A DNA stretch of 64,000 nucleotides from Azospirillum brasilense. GTDB lineage: Bacteria > Pseudomonadota > Alphaproteobacteria > Azospirillales > Azospirillaceae. Below the pieces are notes generated by a model. The model did no database searches. It worked only from the letters and a program-made list of their open reading frames with translations, and was not told where the DNA came from. The stretch covers positions 1,190,001 to 1,254,000 of the forward strand of contig NZ_CP059450.1 of the NCBI RefSeq assembly GCF_022023855.1, read 5' to 3'. The first letter of the stretch is position 1; the number at the start of each line of letters is the position of its first letter. Made by a program: the position numbers and the translations under genes. Shown piece by piece: positions 53,146-62,097 of the stretch.

Positions 53146-53159
53146 TTGACGCACATCAA
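53146..53159. promoter_or_regulatory. FNR-type box between hupE and the hyp operon
   Basis: TTGAC-GCAC-ATCAA matches the FNR consensus at 9 of 10 positions. It is 85 bp before the hypC/hupF ATG and 137 bp from the hupE start. GCACAT/ATGTGC overlaps it as a second dyad. Confidence 0.7.
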
Positions 53160-53244
53160 TGTGCGGATTCAACCCCCGGTCAAGATGCCGCAGTCGAACT
53201 GACATCATCCCGATGAGTTGGCTTCCCCGCGTGAGGGCGCGCGC

Positions 53245-53517
53245 ATGTGTCTCGGCATTCCGATGCAGGTCCTGGAAACCGACGGCTTCACCGCGCGCTG
53301 CGCCGGCCGGGGCGAGGAACGGCGCGTCAACGTCATGCTGATCGACGAGGTCCCGGAAGGCGGCTGGGTCCTCGTCCATCTCGACCGCGCCGTCCGCCCG
53401 CTGGAAGTCGAGGAGGTGGAGCCGCTGAACCGCGCGCTGGACGCCATCCTGCTGGCGGCGAAGGGGGAGAATGTGGACCACCTGTTCGCCGACCTCATGG
53501 AAAAGGCCACCGCATGA
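53245..53517 (+). CDS. hupF: HypC/HupF-family hydrogenase assembly chaperone (first copy)
   Basis: A 90-residue chaperone starting MCLGIPMQV; the N-terminal Met-Cys is essential in the family for binding the large-subunit precursor and the Fe(CN)2CO unit. Position at the head of a HupF-IJ-K-like series favours the HupF subtype, which protects the enzyme under oxygen, over HypC. Its stop overlaps the next start (ATGA). The FNR box is just upstream. Confidence 0.9.
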   Translation: MCLGIPMQVLETDGFTARCAGRGEERRVNVMLIDEVPEGGWVLVHLDRAVRPLEVEEVEPLNRALDAILLAAKGENVDHLFADLMEKATA

Positions 53518-54215
53518 CTCCCGGTGGCCCCGAGGCGGGTTTCGCCGCCGACGCGCGCCCCGCCTGCGCGGCCTGCGGCACCGTCTACGACCCCACGGCG
53601 GGCGATCCGGGGCGGGAGGTGCCGCCGGGAACGCCCTTCGGCGGTCTGCCCGACTATTGGCGCTGCCCGGGTTGCGGCGGCCCGCAGCATGGCTTCACCG
53701 TTTCGGCGCCGCCCGGCGGCGATGCGATGGACGCGCGTGTCGCCGCCCTGACCGCCAGCTACCGCCTGATCGCGGAGCGCGATATGGCCGGCGTTCCCAT
53801 CTGCAACGCCGCCCTGGTGGTGGAAGCGCTGGGATTCCGCCTCCACGGGCCGGGCTGGATCGGCTGCGTCATCGCCCCCTGGTTCCTCAACGCCGTGCTG
53901 ATCCCGCGCGATCCGGCCCTGTGGGCGGATCGGCGCGACGGTGACAAGCTGGAGATCGAGCTGCCCTCCGGCGCCTACCGCTTCACCGCGGCGCGGGTAG
54001 GCGTCCTGGGAACGCTGGCGGTGATCCCGCTCGCCTCGGCCATGAACGTGTTCAGCGACCAGAAGGACGCCCGCGCCGCCGCTGTCCTGGCGCTCGACCA
54101 TCTGATGCGGGAGCCACAACCTGCGCCGCAGCCCGATCAGCCGGAGGCAAGCAACAGAGAGGTGACCAAGCCCGCCCTGTCCCGCCGCTCCCTGTTCGGG
54201 AGAGCGCGACAATGA
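53514..54215 (+). CDS. Rubredoxin-HybE/HupJ fusion protein
   Basis: A 233-residue protein. The N-terminal ~60 residues are a rubredoxin with both iron-binding knuckles ([10 protein letters not shown] and YWRCPGCGG). The rest is a HybE/HupJ-type hydrogenase assembly domain ([29 protein letters not shown]). In rhizobia hupI (rubredoxin) and hupJ are separate genes. It overlaps both neighbours by four bases. Rubredoxins of this kind are needed for small-subunit maturation in air. The C-terminal tail is basic. Confidence 0.92.
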   Translation: MTPGGPEAGFAADARPACAACGTVYDPTAGDPGREVPPGTPFGGLPDYWRCPGCGGPQHGFTVSAPPGGDAMDARVAALTASYRLIAERDMAGVPICNAALVVEALGFRLHGPGWIGCVIAPWFLNAVLIPRDPALWADRRDGDKLEIELPSGAYRFTAARVGVLGTLAVIPLASAMNVFSDQKDARAAAVLALDHLMREPQPAPQPDQPEASNREVTKPALSRRSLFGRARQ

Positions 54216-55396
54216 GCGGAACGGGCGCCGGGCTGGAGGGCGTCGTGTCGGTGTGGCTGCGGACCGCCGACGGGCGGGTGCGCGCCGTATCGGTGCAGGT
54301 CCGCCGTCCCGCCGCCGCCCGCGCCCTGTGCGGACGCACGCCCGACGAGGCGATGCGCCTCGTGCCGCTGTTGTTCAGCCTGTGCGGCACCGCCCAGTCG
54401 CTGGCCGCGCTTGAGGCTCTTGAGGGTGCGCTCGGTCTCGACGCCCACCCGCACACCACCGCCCGCGCCCTGCTGGCCGAGGCGGAAGCCGCGACGAACC
54501 ACGCCTGGCAAGTTCTGATGGACTGGCCGGCGCGGCTCGGCGAAGCGCCGCAGCCCAAGGAGTTGGCGGGCCTGCGCGCCGCGGCCGCGGCGATCCATCC
54601 CGCGCTCTACCCGGCCCGCGACGGGCTGCACCTCGGCGGCGGCTCGCTGCGGCCCGACCGCGCCGCCCTGACCGCCGCCATCGCGGCTCTGCGCGAAGGG
54701 GTGGAGCGCGCTGTCTTCGCCGGCCCGGCTCCCACCGACGGGGCGGCGTTGGAGCGCTGGGCCGGTGCCGGTGCGACGCCGGCGGCCCGGCTGACGCGTC
54801 GCCTCCTGGCGCCGGGCATGGCCGGTTTCGGCGCCTGCGGCGTGGCGGCGCTGGAGCCGCATCCGGCAGGCTGGTTCGGGGAGCGGCTGTCCGCCGACGC
54901 GGCGTTCTCCGAGAACCCCCGGCAGGACAATGCCCCGGCCCACACCGGACCGCTGGCCCGCCGCACCGCGCATCCGCTGGTCGCCGCGTTGCTGGCCCGG
55001 CACGGCTCCGGTCTCGCCGCTCATGCCGCCGCCCGGCTGGTGGAGCTGGCGGAACTGGCGGAACTGGCGGAGCGTTTGGCATCGTGGGTGGAGCGCCTGA
55101 ACGACGCCGAGCTGGTCCCCGATGCCGAAGCCGACGCCACGCGCCGCGGCGCGGGAAGCGGCGTTGTGGAGACAGCCCGCGGGCGGCTTGCCCACTGGCT
55201 GCGGCTTGAGGACGGTCGTATCGCCGATTATCGCATCGCAGCGCCGACCGAATGGAATTTTGCCGCGGACGGACCTCTGGCCCAGGGCTTGGCCGGCACC
55301 GCGGCCGACGCGGGTCTGGCCGAGCGTGCTGGCCTGCTGGTGGCCGCACTCGATCCCTGCGTGGCCGCCGCCATCACGATTCAGGACGAGGACTGA
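54212..55396 (+). CDS. hupK: HupK-like hydrogenase assembly protein
   Basis: A 394-residue degenerate relative of the hydrogenase large subunit. The N-terminal CxxC is reduced to SLCGTAQ and the C-terminal DPCxxC to DPCVAAAI, so it cannot hold the NiFe site. This matches HupK, thought to act as a scaffold for the Fe(CN)2CO group. It has an unusually alanine-rich middle with a short Leu-Ala-Glu repeat ([13 protein letters not shown]). It overlaps its upstream neighbour and is 4 bp from hypA. Confidence 0.88.
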   Translation: MSGTGAGLEGVVSVWLRTADGRVRAVSVQVRRPAAARALCGRTPDEAMRLVPLLFSLCGTAQSLAALEALEGALGLDAHPHTTARALLAEAEAATNHAWQVLMDWPARLGEAPQPKELAGLRAAAAAIHPALYPARDGLHLGGGSLRPDRAALTAAIAALREGVERAVFAGPAPTDGAALERWAGAGATPAARLTRRLLAPGMAGFGACGVAALEPHPAGWFGERLSADAAFSENPRQDNAPAHTGPLARRTAHPLVAALLARHGSGLAAHAAARLVELAELAELAERLASWVERLNDAELVPDAEADATRRGAGSGVVETARGRLAHWLRLEDGRIADYRIAAPTEWNFAADGPLAQGLAGTAADAGLAERAGLLVAALDPCVAAAITIQDED

Positions 55397-55399
55397 CCC

Positions 55400-55741
55400 A
55401 TGCACGAGTTGGCGCTCAGCCAGGGCATCATCGACGTGATCCGCGATCAGGCCGCGGCCCAGGGCTTCACGACGGTGAAGACGGTGCGGCTGGTCATCGG
55501 CACCCTGTCCCACGTCGAACCGGAGGCCATCGCCTTCGGCTTCGACGCGGTCAGCCGCGGCACCATCGCGGAGGGCGCCGTTCTGGACATTGAACGCCCG
55601 CCGGGTCAGGCCTTCTGCCTGTCCTGCGAGAAGCCGGTCCCGCTGCCCGAGCGGTCGGCCCCCTGCCCGGAATGCGGCGGCCACCAGCTGATGGTGACCG
55701 GCGGTGAGGAAATGCGCGTCAAGGAACTGGAGGTGGAGTGA
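55400..55741 (+). CDS. hypA: Hydrogenase nickel incorporation protein HypA
   Basis: A 113-residue nickel metallochaperone. The N-terminal MHELALSQ carries the nickel-binding His2. The structural zinc site is [10 protein letters not shown] with CPECGGH. It works with HypB to insert nickel into the large-subunit precursor. Its stop overlaps the hypB start (TGATG). Confidence 0.96.
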   Translation: MHELALSQGIIDVIRDQAAAQGFTTVKTVRLVIGTLSHVEPEAIAFGFDAVSRGTIAEGAVLDIERPPGQAFCLSCEKPVPLPERSAPCPECGGHQLMVTGGEEMRVKELEVE

Positions 55742-56676
55742 TGTGCACGGTCTGCGGCTGCGCCGAAGGGGAAACCAAAATAGAAGCCGGCCACGCGCAC
55801 GGCCATCACCACCACCATGGTCACGACCATCATCACGATCATGATCACCATCACCATGACCACAGCCACGAGCATGTCGGCCCGGACGGCAAGATCTACC
55901 GGCACACGCACTGCGATGATCACGGCCATGACCATGGGCATGACCACGGCACCATCGACCTCGGCCGCGGTCCGGCGGGGACGGAGGTTCCGGGGATGTC
56001 GCAGACCCGGCTGGTCGCCATCGAACAGAACATCCTCGCCAAGAACGATAGCTTCGCCGCGGTGAACCGGCAGCTGTTCGCGGCGAAGGGCGTGTTCGTG
56101 CTGAACCTGATGTCCAGCCCAGGATCGGGCAAGACGACCCTGCTGACCCGCACGCTGACCGACCTGAAGGGGCGGTTCCCGATGGCGGTGATCGAGGGCG
56201 ACCAGCAGACCTCCTTCGACGCCGACCGCATCCGCGCCACCGGCACGCCGGCCATCCAGGTCAACACAGGCAAGGGCTGCCATCTCGACGCCCAGATGGT
56301 CACCCAGGCGGTGGGGCGCCTGCCGGTGGAGGCGGGCAGCGTCCTGTTCATCGAGAATGTCGGCAACCTCGTCTGCCCGGCCGGTTTCGACCTCGGCGAG
56401 GCGCACAAGGTCGTCGTGCTCTCGGTGACGGAGGGGGAGGACAAGCCCTTGAAGTACCCGGCGATGTTCGCCGGCGCCGACCTGCTGCTGGTCAACAAGG
56501 TCGACCTGCTGCCGCATTTGACCTTCGACGTGGCGCGCATGATCGCCTACGCCCGCCAGTTGAAGCCCAACCTGCGCGTGATCGAGGTGTCCGCGACCGC
56601 CGGCCAGGGGCTCGATGACTGGTACGGCTGGATCGAGGAGGGGCTTGCGAGAGCGGTGGCGGGACGCGGCGCATGA
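55741..56676 (+). CDS. hypB: Hydrogenase/urease nickel incorporation GTPase HypB with His-rich domain
   Basis: A 311-residue GTPase. The N-terminal MCTVCGC is the high-affinity nickel site. It is followed by a histidine-rich segment (26 His in residues 18-69), then the GTPase domain with P-loop SSPGSGKT (125-132), [13 protein letters not shown], the zinc/nickel Cys-His [25 protein letters not shown] and NKVDLLPHL. The His tract should store many nickel ions and make HypB a nickel buffer. It overlaps hypA and the LysE gene. Confidence 0.96.
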   Translation: MCTVCGCAEGETKIEAGHAHGHHHHHGHDHHHDHDHHHHDHSHEHVGPDGKIYRHTHCDDHGHDHGHDHGTIDLGRGPAGTEVPGMSQTRLVAIEQNILAKNDSFAAVNRQLFAAKGVFVLNLMSSPGSGKTTLLTRTLTDLKGRFPMAVIEGDQQTSFDADRIRATGTPAIQVNTGKGCHLDAQMVTQAVGRLPVEAGSVLFIENVGNLVCPAGFDLGEAHKVVVLSVTEGEDKPLKYPAMFAGADLLLVNKVDLLPHLTFDVARMIAYARQLKPNLRVIEVSATAGQGLDDWYGWIEEGLARAVAGRGA

Positions 56677-57284
56677 GCCCCGCCGATTTCCTTCTGATGG
56701 CCGCGGCCTGCCTGTATTTCATGGCAACCCCCGGACCCGGCATTTTCGCCGTGGTCGCCCGCTCCCTCGCCCTGGGCTGGCGGCGCAATCTGGGCTTCCT
56801 CGCCGGAATGGTGGCGGGCGACCTCGTGCTGCTGGCGCTCGCCCTCGGTGGGCTGGCCGCCGTCGCCCACGCCTTCGAGGAGCTGTTCACCCTGCTGCGC
56901 TTCGCCGCCGCGGGTTACCTGATCTGGCTGGGCGTCCGCACGTGGCGCGCGCCCGTCACCCTCGGTGGAAACCCGCCGGAGGCCGAAGGCGCGCAGTTGC
57001 GGGGCTTCGCAAGCGGGTTGGCCCTGACCCTTTCCAACCCGAAGACCATCCTGTTCTACATGGCCTTTCTCCCGGCCTTCGTGGATCTGACCCGCGTCTC
57101 CGCCACCGACGCCGTGCTGATGGCCGGCATCGTGGTGGGCGTGTTGAGCGCCGTCCTGCTGGCCTACGCCATGGCGGCGTCGCGCGCCCGTCATCTGTTC
57201 CGCAGCGAGCGGGCCATGAAGGCGCTGAACCAGGGCGCCGGCACGTTGATGATCGGCGCGGGCGTGGCGGTTGCCGCGCGGTGA
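56673..57284 (+). CDS. LysE-family exporter embedded in the hyp operon
   Basis: A 203-residue inner-membrane protein with about six helices and LysE/RhtB landmarks: [20 protein letters not shown] near the N-terminus and the segment [20 protein letters not shown]. The family exports amino acids and related solutes. It overlaps hypB by four bases (ATGA) and hypF by four (GTGA), so it is translated as part of the hydrogenase assembly operon. This is an unusual location; no role for LysE proteins in hydrogenase maturation is established. Confidence 0.9.
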   Translation: MSPADFLLMAAACLYFMATPGPGIFAVVARSLALGWRRNLGFLAGMVAGDLVLLALALGGLAAVAHAFEELFTLLRFAAAGYLIWLGVRTWRAPVTLGGNPPEAEGAQLRGFASGLALTLSNPKTILFYMAFLPAFVDLTRVSATDAVLMAGIVVGVLSAVLLAYAMAASRARHLFRSERAMKALNQGAGTLMIGAGVAVAAR

Positions 57285-59596
57285 AACGGCTTCGCCTCCG
57301 GGTCCGCGGGCAGGTGCAGGGGGTCGGCTTCCGGCCCTTCCTGCATGGGCTGGCGCACCACCTCGCCCTGACCGGTTGGGTGCTGAACGACGGGGCCGGG
57401 GTGCTGGCGGAGGTGCAGGGCGAGACTCTGGAGCGCTTTTTGACGGCGCTCGCGAAGGACGCCCCACCGCTGGCGCGGATCGACGCGGTCGAAGCGGAAG
57501 ATTGCCCCATCCGCCCCGACGAGGCGGGTTTCGCCATCCTGGCGTCGCGGCACGGAGCGGTGACCACCGGGGTCGCCCCCGACGCCACCGTCTGCCCGGC
57601 CTGTCTGGCCGAGCTGTTCGACCCGGCGGACCGGCGCCACCGCTATCCGTTCCTCAACTGCACCCATTGCGGGCCGCGCTTCACCATCACGCGCGCCCTG
57701 CCCTACGACCGGCCGCAGACCGCCATGGCGGGCTTTCCGCTCTGCCCGGCCTGCGCCGCCGAATACGCCGACCCCGCCGACCGCCGCTTCCACGCGCAGC
57801 CGACCGCTTGCCCGGCCTGCGGCCCACGCCTGTCCCACTCCATCGAGGAGGTGCTGGCCGCGCTGCGCGGCGGACGGATCGTCGCCATCAAGGGGCTGGG
57901 CGGCTTCCACCTCGCCTGCGACGCCTTCGACGCGGCGGCGGTGGAGCGGCTGCGCGCGCTTAAGCAACGCAACGGCAAGCCCTTCGCCCTGATGGTCGCC
58001 AACGTCGCGTCCGCCGAGCGGTTCGTGGAGGCGGGCACGGCGGAGCGGACGCTGCTGGAGGGGGTGGCGCGGCCGGTGGTGCTGTTGCGGCGGCGTGAGT
58101 CCCCTCCCCTGCGCAGCGGGGGAGGGTTAGGGAGGGGGCAAGCGTCACCCTCCCCGACACTTCCCGACGCCATCGCCCCCGGCCTCGCCTGGCTGGGCGT
58201 CATGCTTCCCTACACGCCGATCCATCATCTGCTGTTCCACGAGGCCGCCGGACGCCCCGACGGCACGGCGTGGCTGGAGCGGCCGCAGGACCTTGCCCTG
58301 GTCATGACCTCCGCCAACCCCGGCGGCGAACCGCTCGCCATCGGCAACGACGAAGCCCGGCAACGGCTGGGCGGCATCGCCGACCTGATCGTCGATCATG
58401 ACCGCGACATCCTGATCCGCACCGACGACAGCGTGATGCGGATGGTGGCGGGCGCGCCGGCGTTCCTGCGGCGGGGGCGCGGCCATGCGCCAGCGCCCAT
58501 TCGTCTGCCGCGCTCCGGACCGTCGGTGCTAGCGGTCGGCGGGCACCTGAAGGCCACCGTTTGCCTGACCCGCGGGAACGAAGCCTTCCTCAGCCAGCAC
58601 ATCGGCGACCTCGACAACGCGGCGACCCTGGCGTTCCTTGAGGAGAGCGTCGCCCATCTGCGCCGCATCCTGGCGGTGGAGCCGGTGGCCGTCGCCCACG
58701 ACCTCCACCCCGATTTCCAGAGCACCTGCTTCGCCGAATCGCTCGGCCTGCCGACTCTGCCGGTGCAGCATCACCACGCCCACATCGCCGCGGTGCTGGC
58801 CGAACACGGTGTGGACGGCCCGGCGCTGGGGCTGGCGCTGGACGGGTTCGGGATCGGGGCAGACGGCAGGTCCTGGGGCGGGGAGATGCTGCTGGCGGAG
58901 GGCGCCGGCTTCACGCGCCTCGGCCATCTGGCGCCGCTGACCCAGCCGGGCGGCGATGTCGCGGCGCGCCAGCCCTGGCGCATGGCAGCGGCGGCGCTGG
59001 CCCGCATGGGGCGCGGCGCGGAGATCGCCGGGCGCTTCGCCGCCTGCGGGCCGGCGGACGGCGTGCGGCGGATGATCGAGGCCGGCGTCAACGCGCCGCC
59101 CACCAGCTCCTGCGGGCGCTGGTTCGACGCTGCCTGCGGCCTGCTGGGGATTCGCGCCGTCGCCGGTTTCGAGGGTGAGGCGCCGATGGCCCTGGAATCG
59201 CTGGTGCGCTGCCCCACGGTGCTGGAGGGCGGCTGGCGGATCGATGGCGGCGTGCTGGACCTCACCCCCCTCCTGGAAAGTTTGTTGCAGATCAATGCGC
59301 AGGAAGGGGCCGACCGGTTCCATGGCACCCTGGCCGCGGCGCTGGTCGCTTGGGCCATGCCGGAGCTGGCGGCGCGCGGCCTCGACCGCATCGCCCTGTC
59401 CGGCGGTTGCCTGGTGAACGCCGTGCTGGCGGAGGGGCTGATCGCCAGCTTCGCGGCGCGCGGCGTCACCGCGCTGCTGCCGCGCCAGGCACCGGCCAAC
59501 GACGGCGGGCTCAGCCTGGGACAGGCCTGGGTCGCCATGCAGAGTTTGCTTGAGGAAGGACCACTCCCATGTGCCTCGCCGTTCCCGCCCGCGTGA
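57281..59596 (+). CDS. hypF: Carbamoyltransferase HypF
   Basis: A 771-residue enzyme that makes the cyanide ligands of the NiFe site from carbamoyl phosphate. Domains in order: acylphosphatase (RGQVQGVGFRPF), two zinc fingers (CPACLAELF with CTHCGPRF; CPACAAEY with CPACGPRL), a YrdC-like domain and a Kae1-like domain (QHHHAHIAAVLAEHG; GGCLVNAVL). The start is GTG, overlapping the previous stop. Residues ~272-292 (SPPLRSGGGLGRGQ) are encoded by a GC-rich repeat inserted in frame within the YrdC-like domain. The 3' end overlaps hypC. Confidence 0.95.
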   Translation: MKRLRLRVRGQVQGVGFRPFLHGLAHHLALTGWVLNDGAGVLAEVQGETLERFLTALAKDAPPLARIDAVEAEDCPIRPDEAGFAILASRHGAVTTGVAPDATVCPACLAELFDPADRRHRYPFLNCTHCGPRFTITRALPYDRPQTAMAGFPLCPACAAEYADPADRRFHAQPTACPACGPRLSHSIEEVLAALRGGRIVAIKGLGGFHLACDAFDAAAVERLRALKQRNGKPFALMVANVASAERFVEAGTAERTLLEGVARPVVLLRRRESPPLRSGGGLGRGQASPSPTLPDAIAPGLAWLGVMLPYTPIHHLLFHEAAGRPDGTAWLERPQDLALVMTSANPGGEPLAIGNDEARQRLGGIADLIVDHDRDILIRTDDSVMRMVAGAPAFLRRGRGHAPAPIRLPRSGPSVLAVGGHLKATVCLTRGNEAFLSQHIGDLDNAATLAFLEESVAHLRRILAVEPVAVAHDLHPDFQSTCFAESLGLPTLPVQHHHAHIAAVLAEHGVDGPALGLALDGFGIGADGRSWGGEMLLAEGAGFTRLGHLAPLTQPGGDVAARQPWRMAAAALARMGRGAEIAGRFAACGPADGVRRMIEAGVNAPPTSSCGRWFDAACGLLGIRAVAGFEGEAPMALESLVRCPTVLEGGWRIDGGVLDLTPLLESLLQINAQEGADRFHGTLAAALVAWAMPELAARGLDRIALSGGCLVNAVLAEGLIASFAARGVTALLPRQAPANDGGLSLGQAWVAMQSLLEEGPLPCASPFPPA
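58099..58152 (+). repeat. GC-rich palindromic repeat inserted in frame in hypF
   Basis: CCCCTCCCCTGCGCAGC followed by GGGGGAGGG and TTAGGGAGGGGGC form a strong self-complementary unit. Repeats of this sort usually lie between genes in related genomes. Here it is translated into a Gly/Arg/Ser-rich loop without breaking the frame. Confidence 0.7.
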
Positions 59597-59820
59597 TCGA
59601 GCTTCTGGAGGACGACCGCGCCACCGTCAGCCTTGGCGGGGTGAAGGTCGCCTGCTCCCTGGCGCTGGTCGAGGGGGTGACGGTGGGCGACTACGTCATC
59701 GTGCATGTCGGCTACGCCCTGTCCAAGCTTGACCCGGAGGAGGCGGAGCGCACGCTCGCCCTGCTCGCCGAAACCGGCACTGGCACCGGTACCTTGCCGC
59801 CCGCCTCGGATGCCGCCTGA
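59569..59820 (+). CDS. hypC: Hydrogenase assembly chaperone HypC (second copy)
   Basis: An 83-residue protein beginning MCLAVPARVIELLED with the conserved Cys2. It contains VGDYVIVHVGYALSKLD, typical of true HypC, which partners HypD and delivers the Fe(CN)2CO unit. It overlaps the hypF end by 28 bases in another frame. It differs from the HupF-like copy at 53245, so the locus has two family members. Confidence 0.94.
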   Translation: MCLAVPARVIELLEDDRATVSLGGVKVACSLALVEGVTVGDYVIVHVGYALSKLDPEEAERTLALLAETGTGTGTLPPASDAA

Positions 59821-59836
59821 CTTTGTGGACCCCGCC

Positions 59837-60883
59837 ATGACCGACCGCCGTCTCTTCACCCGCAAGCTCGACCTCGCCCGCGGCACCGTGGACATGAGCC
59901 ACGGATCCGGCGGCAAGGCCATGGCCCAGCTGGTGCGGGAACTGTTCGCCGCCGCCTTCGCCAACCCGCTGCTCGACCAGGGCAACGACCAGGCGGCCTT
60001 CGACCCGCCCGCCGGACGGATGGTGGTGACGACCGACGGCTTCGTTGTCTCGCCCCTGTTCTTTCCCGGTGGCGACATCGGCTCGCTGGCCGTGCACGGC
60101 ACGGTGAACGACGTCGCCATGGCCGGGGCGGTGCCGCTCTATCTGACCGCCGGCTTCATCCTGGAGGAAGGCTTCCCGCTGGCCGACCTGAAGCGGCTGG
60201 TGGACAGCATGGCCCACGCCGCGCGTGAGGCCGGCGTGTCCATCGTGACCGGTGACACCAAGGTTGTGGAGCGCGGCAAGGGCGACGGCGTCTTCATCAC
60301 CACCACCGGCATCGGCGTGGTACCGCCCGGCGTCGCCCCGTCCGGCGAGCGGGCGCGGCCCGGCGACGCGATCCTGGTCAGCGGCACCATGGGCGACCAC
60401 GGCGTCGCCATCATGTCCACCCGCGAGAATCTGAGTTTCGAGACGGACATCCGGTCGGACAGCGCCGCGCTGCACGGGCTGGTCGCCGGCATGGTCGCGG
60501 CGGTGCCGGACGTGCATGTCCTGCGCGACCCGACCCGCGGCGGGTTGGCAACGACGCTGAACGAGATCGCCTACCAGTCGGGAGTCGGCATGCTGCTGCG
60601 CGAGGCCGACATCCCGCTGAAGGCGGAGGTCGCAGCCGCCTGCGAACTCCTGGGGCTCGATCCGCTCTACGTCGCCAACGAAGGCAAGCTGATCGCCATC
60701 TGCGCGGCGGAGGATGCCGCGCGCCTGCTGGCGGCCATGCGCGCCCATCCGCTGGGGGTCGATGCCGCGGTCATCGGCACGGTGGTCGAGGACTCCCACC
60801 GCTTCGTGCAGATGGAGACGCGCTTCGGCGGCAAGCGCATCGTCGATTGGCTGTCTGGCGAGCAGCTTCCCCGCATCTGCTGA
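59837..60883 (+). CDS. hypE: Carbamoyl dehydratase HypE
   Basis: A 348-residue PurM-like ATPase that dehydrates the thiocarboxamide on its own C-terminal Cys to thiocyanate for cyanide ligand synthesis. The C-terminus ends PRIC as required. Other landmarks are DMSHGSGGKAM, DGFVVSPLFFPGGDIG, TGDTKVVERGKGDG and RDPTRGGLATTLNEIA. It follows hypC directly, where hypD usually intervenes. The ATG at 59810 is an alternative start. Confidence 0.96.
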   Translation: MTDRRLFTRKLDLARGTVDMSHGSGGKAMAQLVRELFAAAFANPLLDQGNDQAAFDPPAGRMVVTTDGFVVSPLFFPGGDIGSLAVHGTVNDVAMAGAVPLYLTAGFILEEGFPLADLKRLVDSMAHAAREAGVSIVTGDTKVVERGKGDGVFITTTGIGVVPPGVAPSGERARPGDAILVSGTMGDHGVAIMSTRENLSFETDIRSDSAALHGLVAGMVAAVPDVHVLRDPTRGGLATTLNEIAYQSGVGMLLREADIPLKAEVAAACELLGLDPLYVANEGKLIAICAAEDAARLLAAMRAHPLGVDAAVIGTVVEDSHRFVQMETRFGGKRIVDWLSGEQLPRIC

Positions 60884-61057
60884 GCCTCCGCTTGCGCCGA
60901 AAGAGGCACCCCGTCGGCTTCGCTCACGCCACCCGGCGTACCGCAATGGAACTGTGGCGGATCGGCCCAGCCGGGGGACCCCGGACGCGCCTCACGCGTT
61001 GCCTCCCCCGGAAGGCGGTCGTGTTTCCGCCAGCCGAATTGTGAGTACGGGGGATCG

Positions 61058-61780
61058 ATGGGTATTCCGCAGTCCATCCAGTTGGGTGCTGCACCGCTGG
61101 AGCCGGCGACGCTCGCCGGCACGGCGTCCGCCGCGGAGCTGGTCGCGCGCTTGCCGGCCACGGCACCGCTGCACCGCAACCGGGTGAAACGGGCCTTCGA
61201 CCTCGTGGGGGCGGTCGGGCTGATCCTGTTCTTCGGACCGTTGATGCTGATCGTCGGGCTCCTCATCACGCTGGACGGCGGCCCCGCGGTTTTCGGCCAC
61301 CGGCGCATCGGGACGGAGGGCCGGGACTTCACCTGCTGGAAGTTCCGCTCCATGGTCGTCAACGCACCGGAGGTCTTCGAGAAGCTGATCGAATCCGATC
61401 CGGAGGCCCGCGCCGAATGGGAGGCCACGCGCAAGCTGCGCAACGATCCCCGCATCACCTGGATCGGCCGTTTCCTGCGCCGCACCAGCCTGGACGAGTT
61501 GCCGCAGCTCTTCAACGTCCTGACCGGCGATATGAGTCTGGTCGGCCCGCGCCCCATCGTGCAGGAGGAGGTGGCGCGCTATCACGTCTGCTTCCCCTTC
61601 TACACGCGCTGCCGTCCCGGCCTGACCGGGCTGTGGCAGGTCAGCGGCCGCAACGACGTGGACTATGGCCGGCGCGTCCAGCTCGACACCGCCTATCTGC
61701 TGGGCTGGAGCTTCTGGGGCGACTTCCGCATCCTGCTGCGCACGGTCGGCGTGATGCTCAGCGGAAAAGGTGCCTATTAA
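61058..61780 (+). CDS. Bacterial sugar transferase (exopolysaccharide initiating type)
   Basis: A 240-residue polyisoprenyl-phosphate hexose-1-phosphate transferase: a membrane segment at about residues 47-70 (FDLVGAVGLILFFGPLMLIV), then the catalytic domain with CWKFRSMVVNA, RRTSLDELPQLFNVLTGDMS, VGPRPIVQEE and RPGLTGLWQVSGRN. It loads the first sugar onto the lipid carrier for exopolysaccharide or O-antigen. No other polysaccharide gene is adjacent. The 174-bp gap before it shows no clear feature. Confidence 0.93.
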   Translation: MGIPQSIQLGAAPLEPATLAGTASAAELVARLPATAPLHRNRVKRAFDLVGAVGLILFFGPLMLIVGLLITLDGGPAVFGHRRIGTEGRDFTCWKFRSMVVNAPEVFEKLIESDPEARAEWEATRKLRNDPRITWIGRFLRRTSLDELPQLFNVLTGDMSLVGPRPIVQEEVARYHVCFPFYTRCRPGLTGLWQVSGRNDVDYGRRVQLDTAYLLGWSFWGDFRILLRTVGVMLSGKGAY

Positions 61781-62097
61781 GGCGTAGAATCCCCGCGCCG
61801 CCGCCCTCCCTCGCCCGGAGAGTGGCGGCGCGGAGGGCAGAGACACATATCCTATCCTGGGCGAGGCAACGGGCCCCGCGGCACCAGGGGGCAGGATTTG
61901 AGATTGCCTGGTCAACGTGCTAGGTTGCGAATGGACGACCGGCGGGACCGGCCGAGAGGCCATGCTCCGCCGTACGAAAGCACAGATGCACCGGCCTTGG
62001 GCGTCCGGCAGGCGAAACCCCTGGTACAGTAAGGCTTGCAGTCGCGTTGATGGCTTTGATTCCGCCGGCCGGGCCGGTCAGTCAAGAGGGGCGCAGG
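61781..62097. other. Gene-free interval with a GC stem
   Basis: About 317 bp with no recognisable gene. CCGCGCCGCC and GGCGGCGCGG at about 61793-61834 can pair across ~21 bases. There is no T tract, so it is at best a weak terminator after the sugar transferase gene. Confidence 0.5.
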
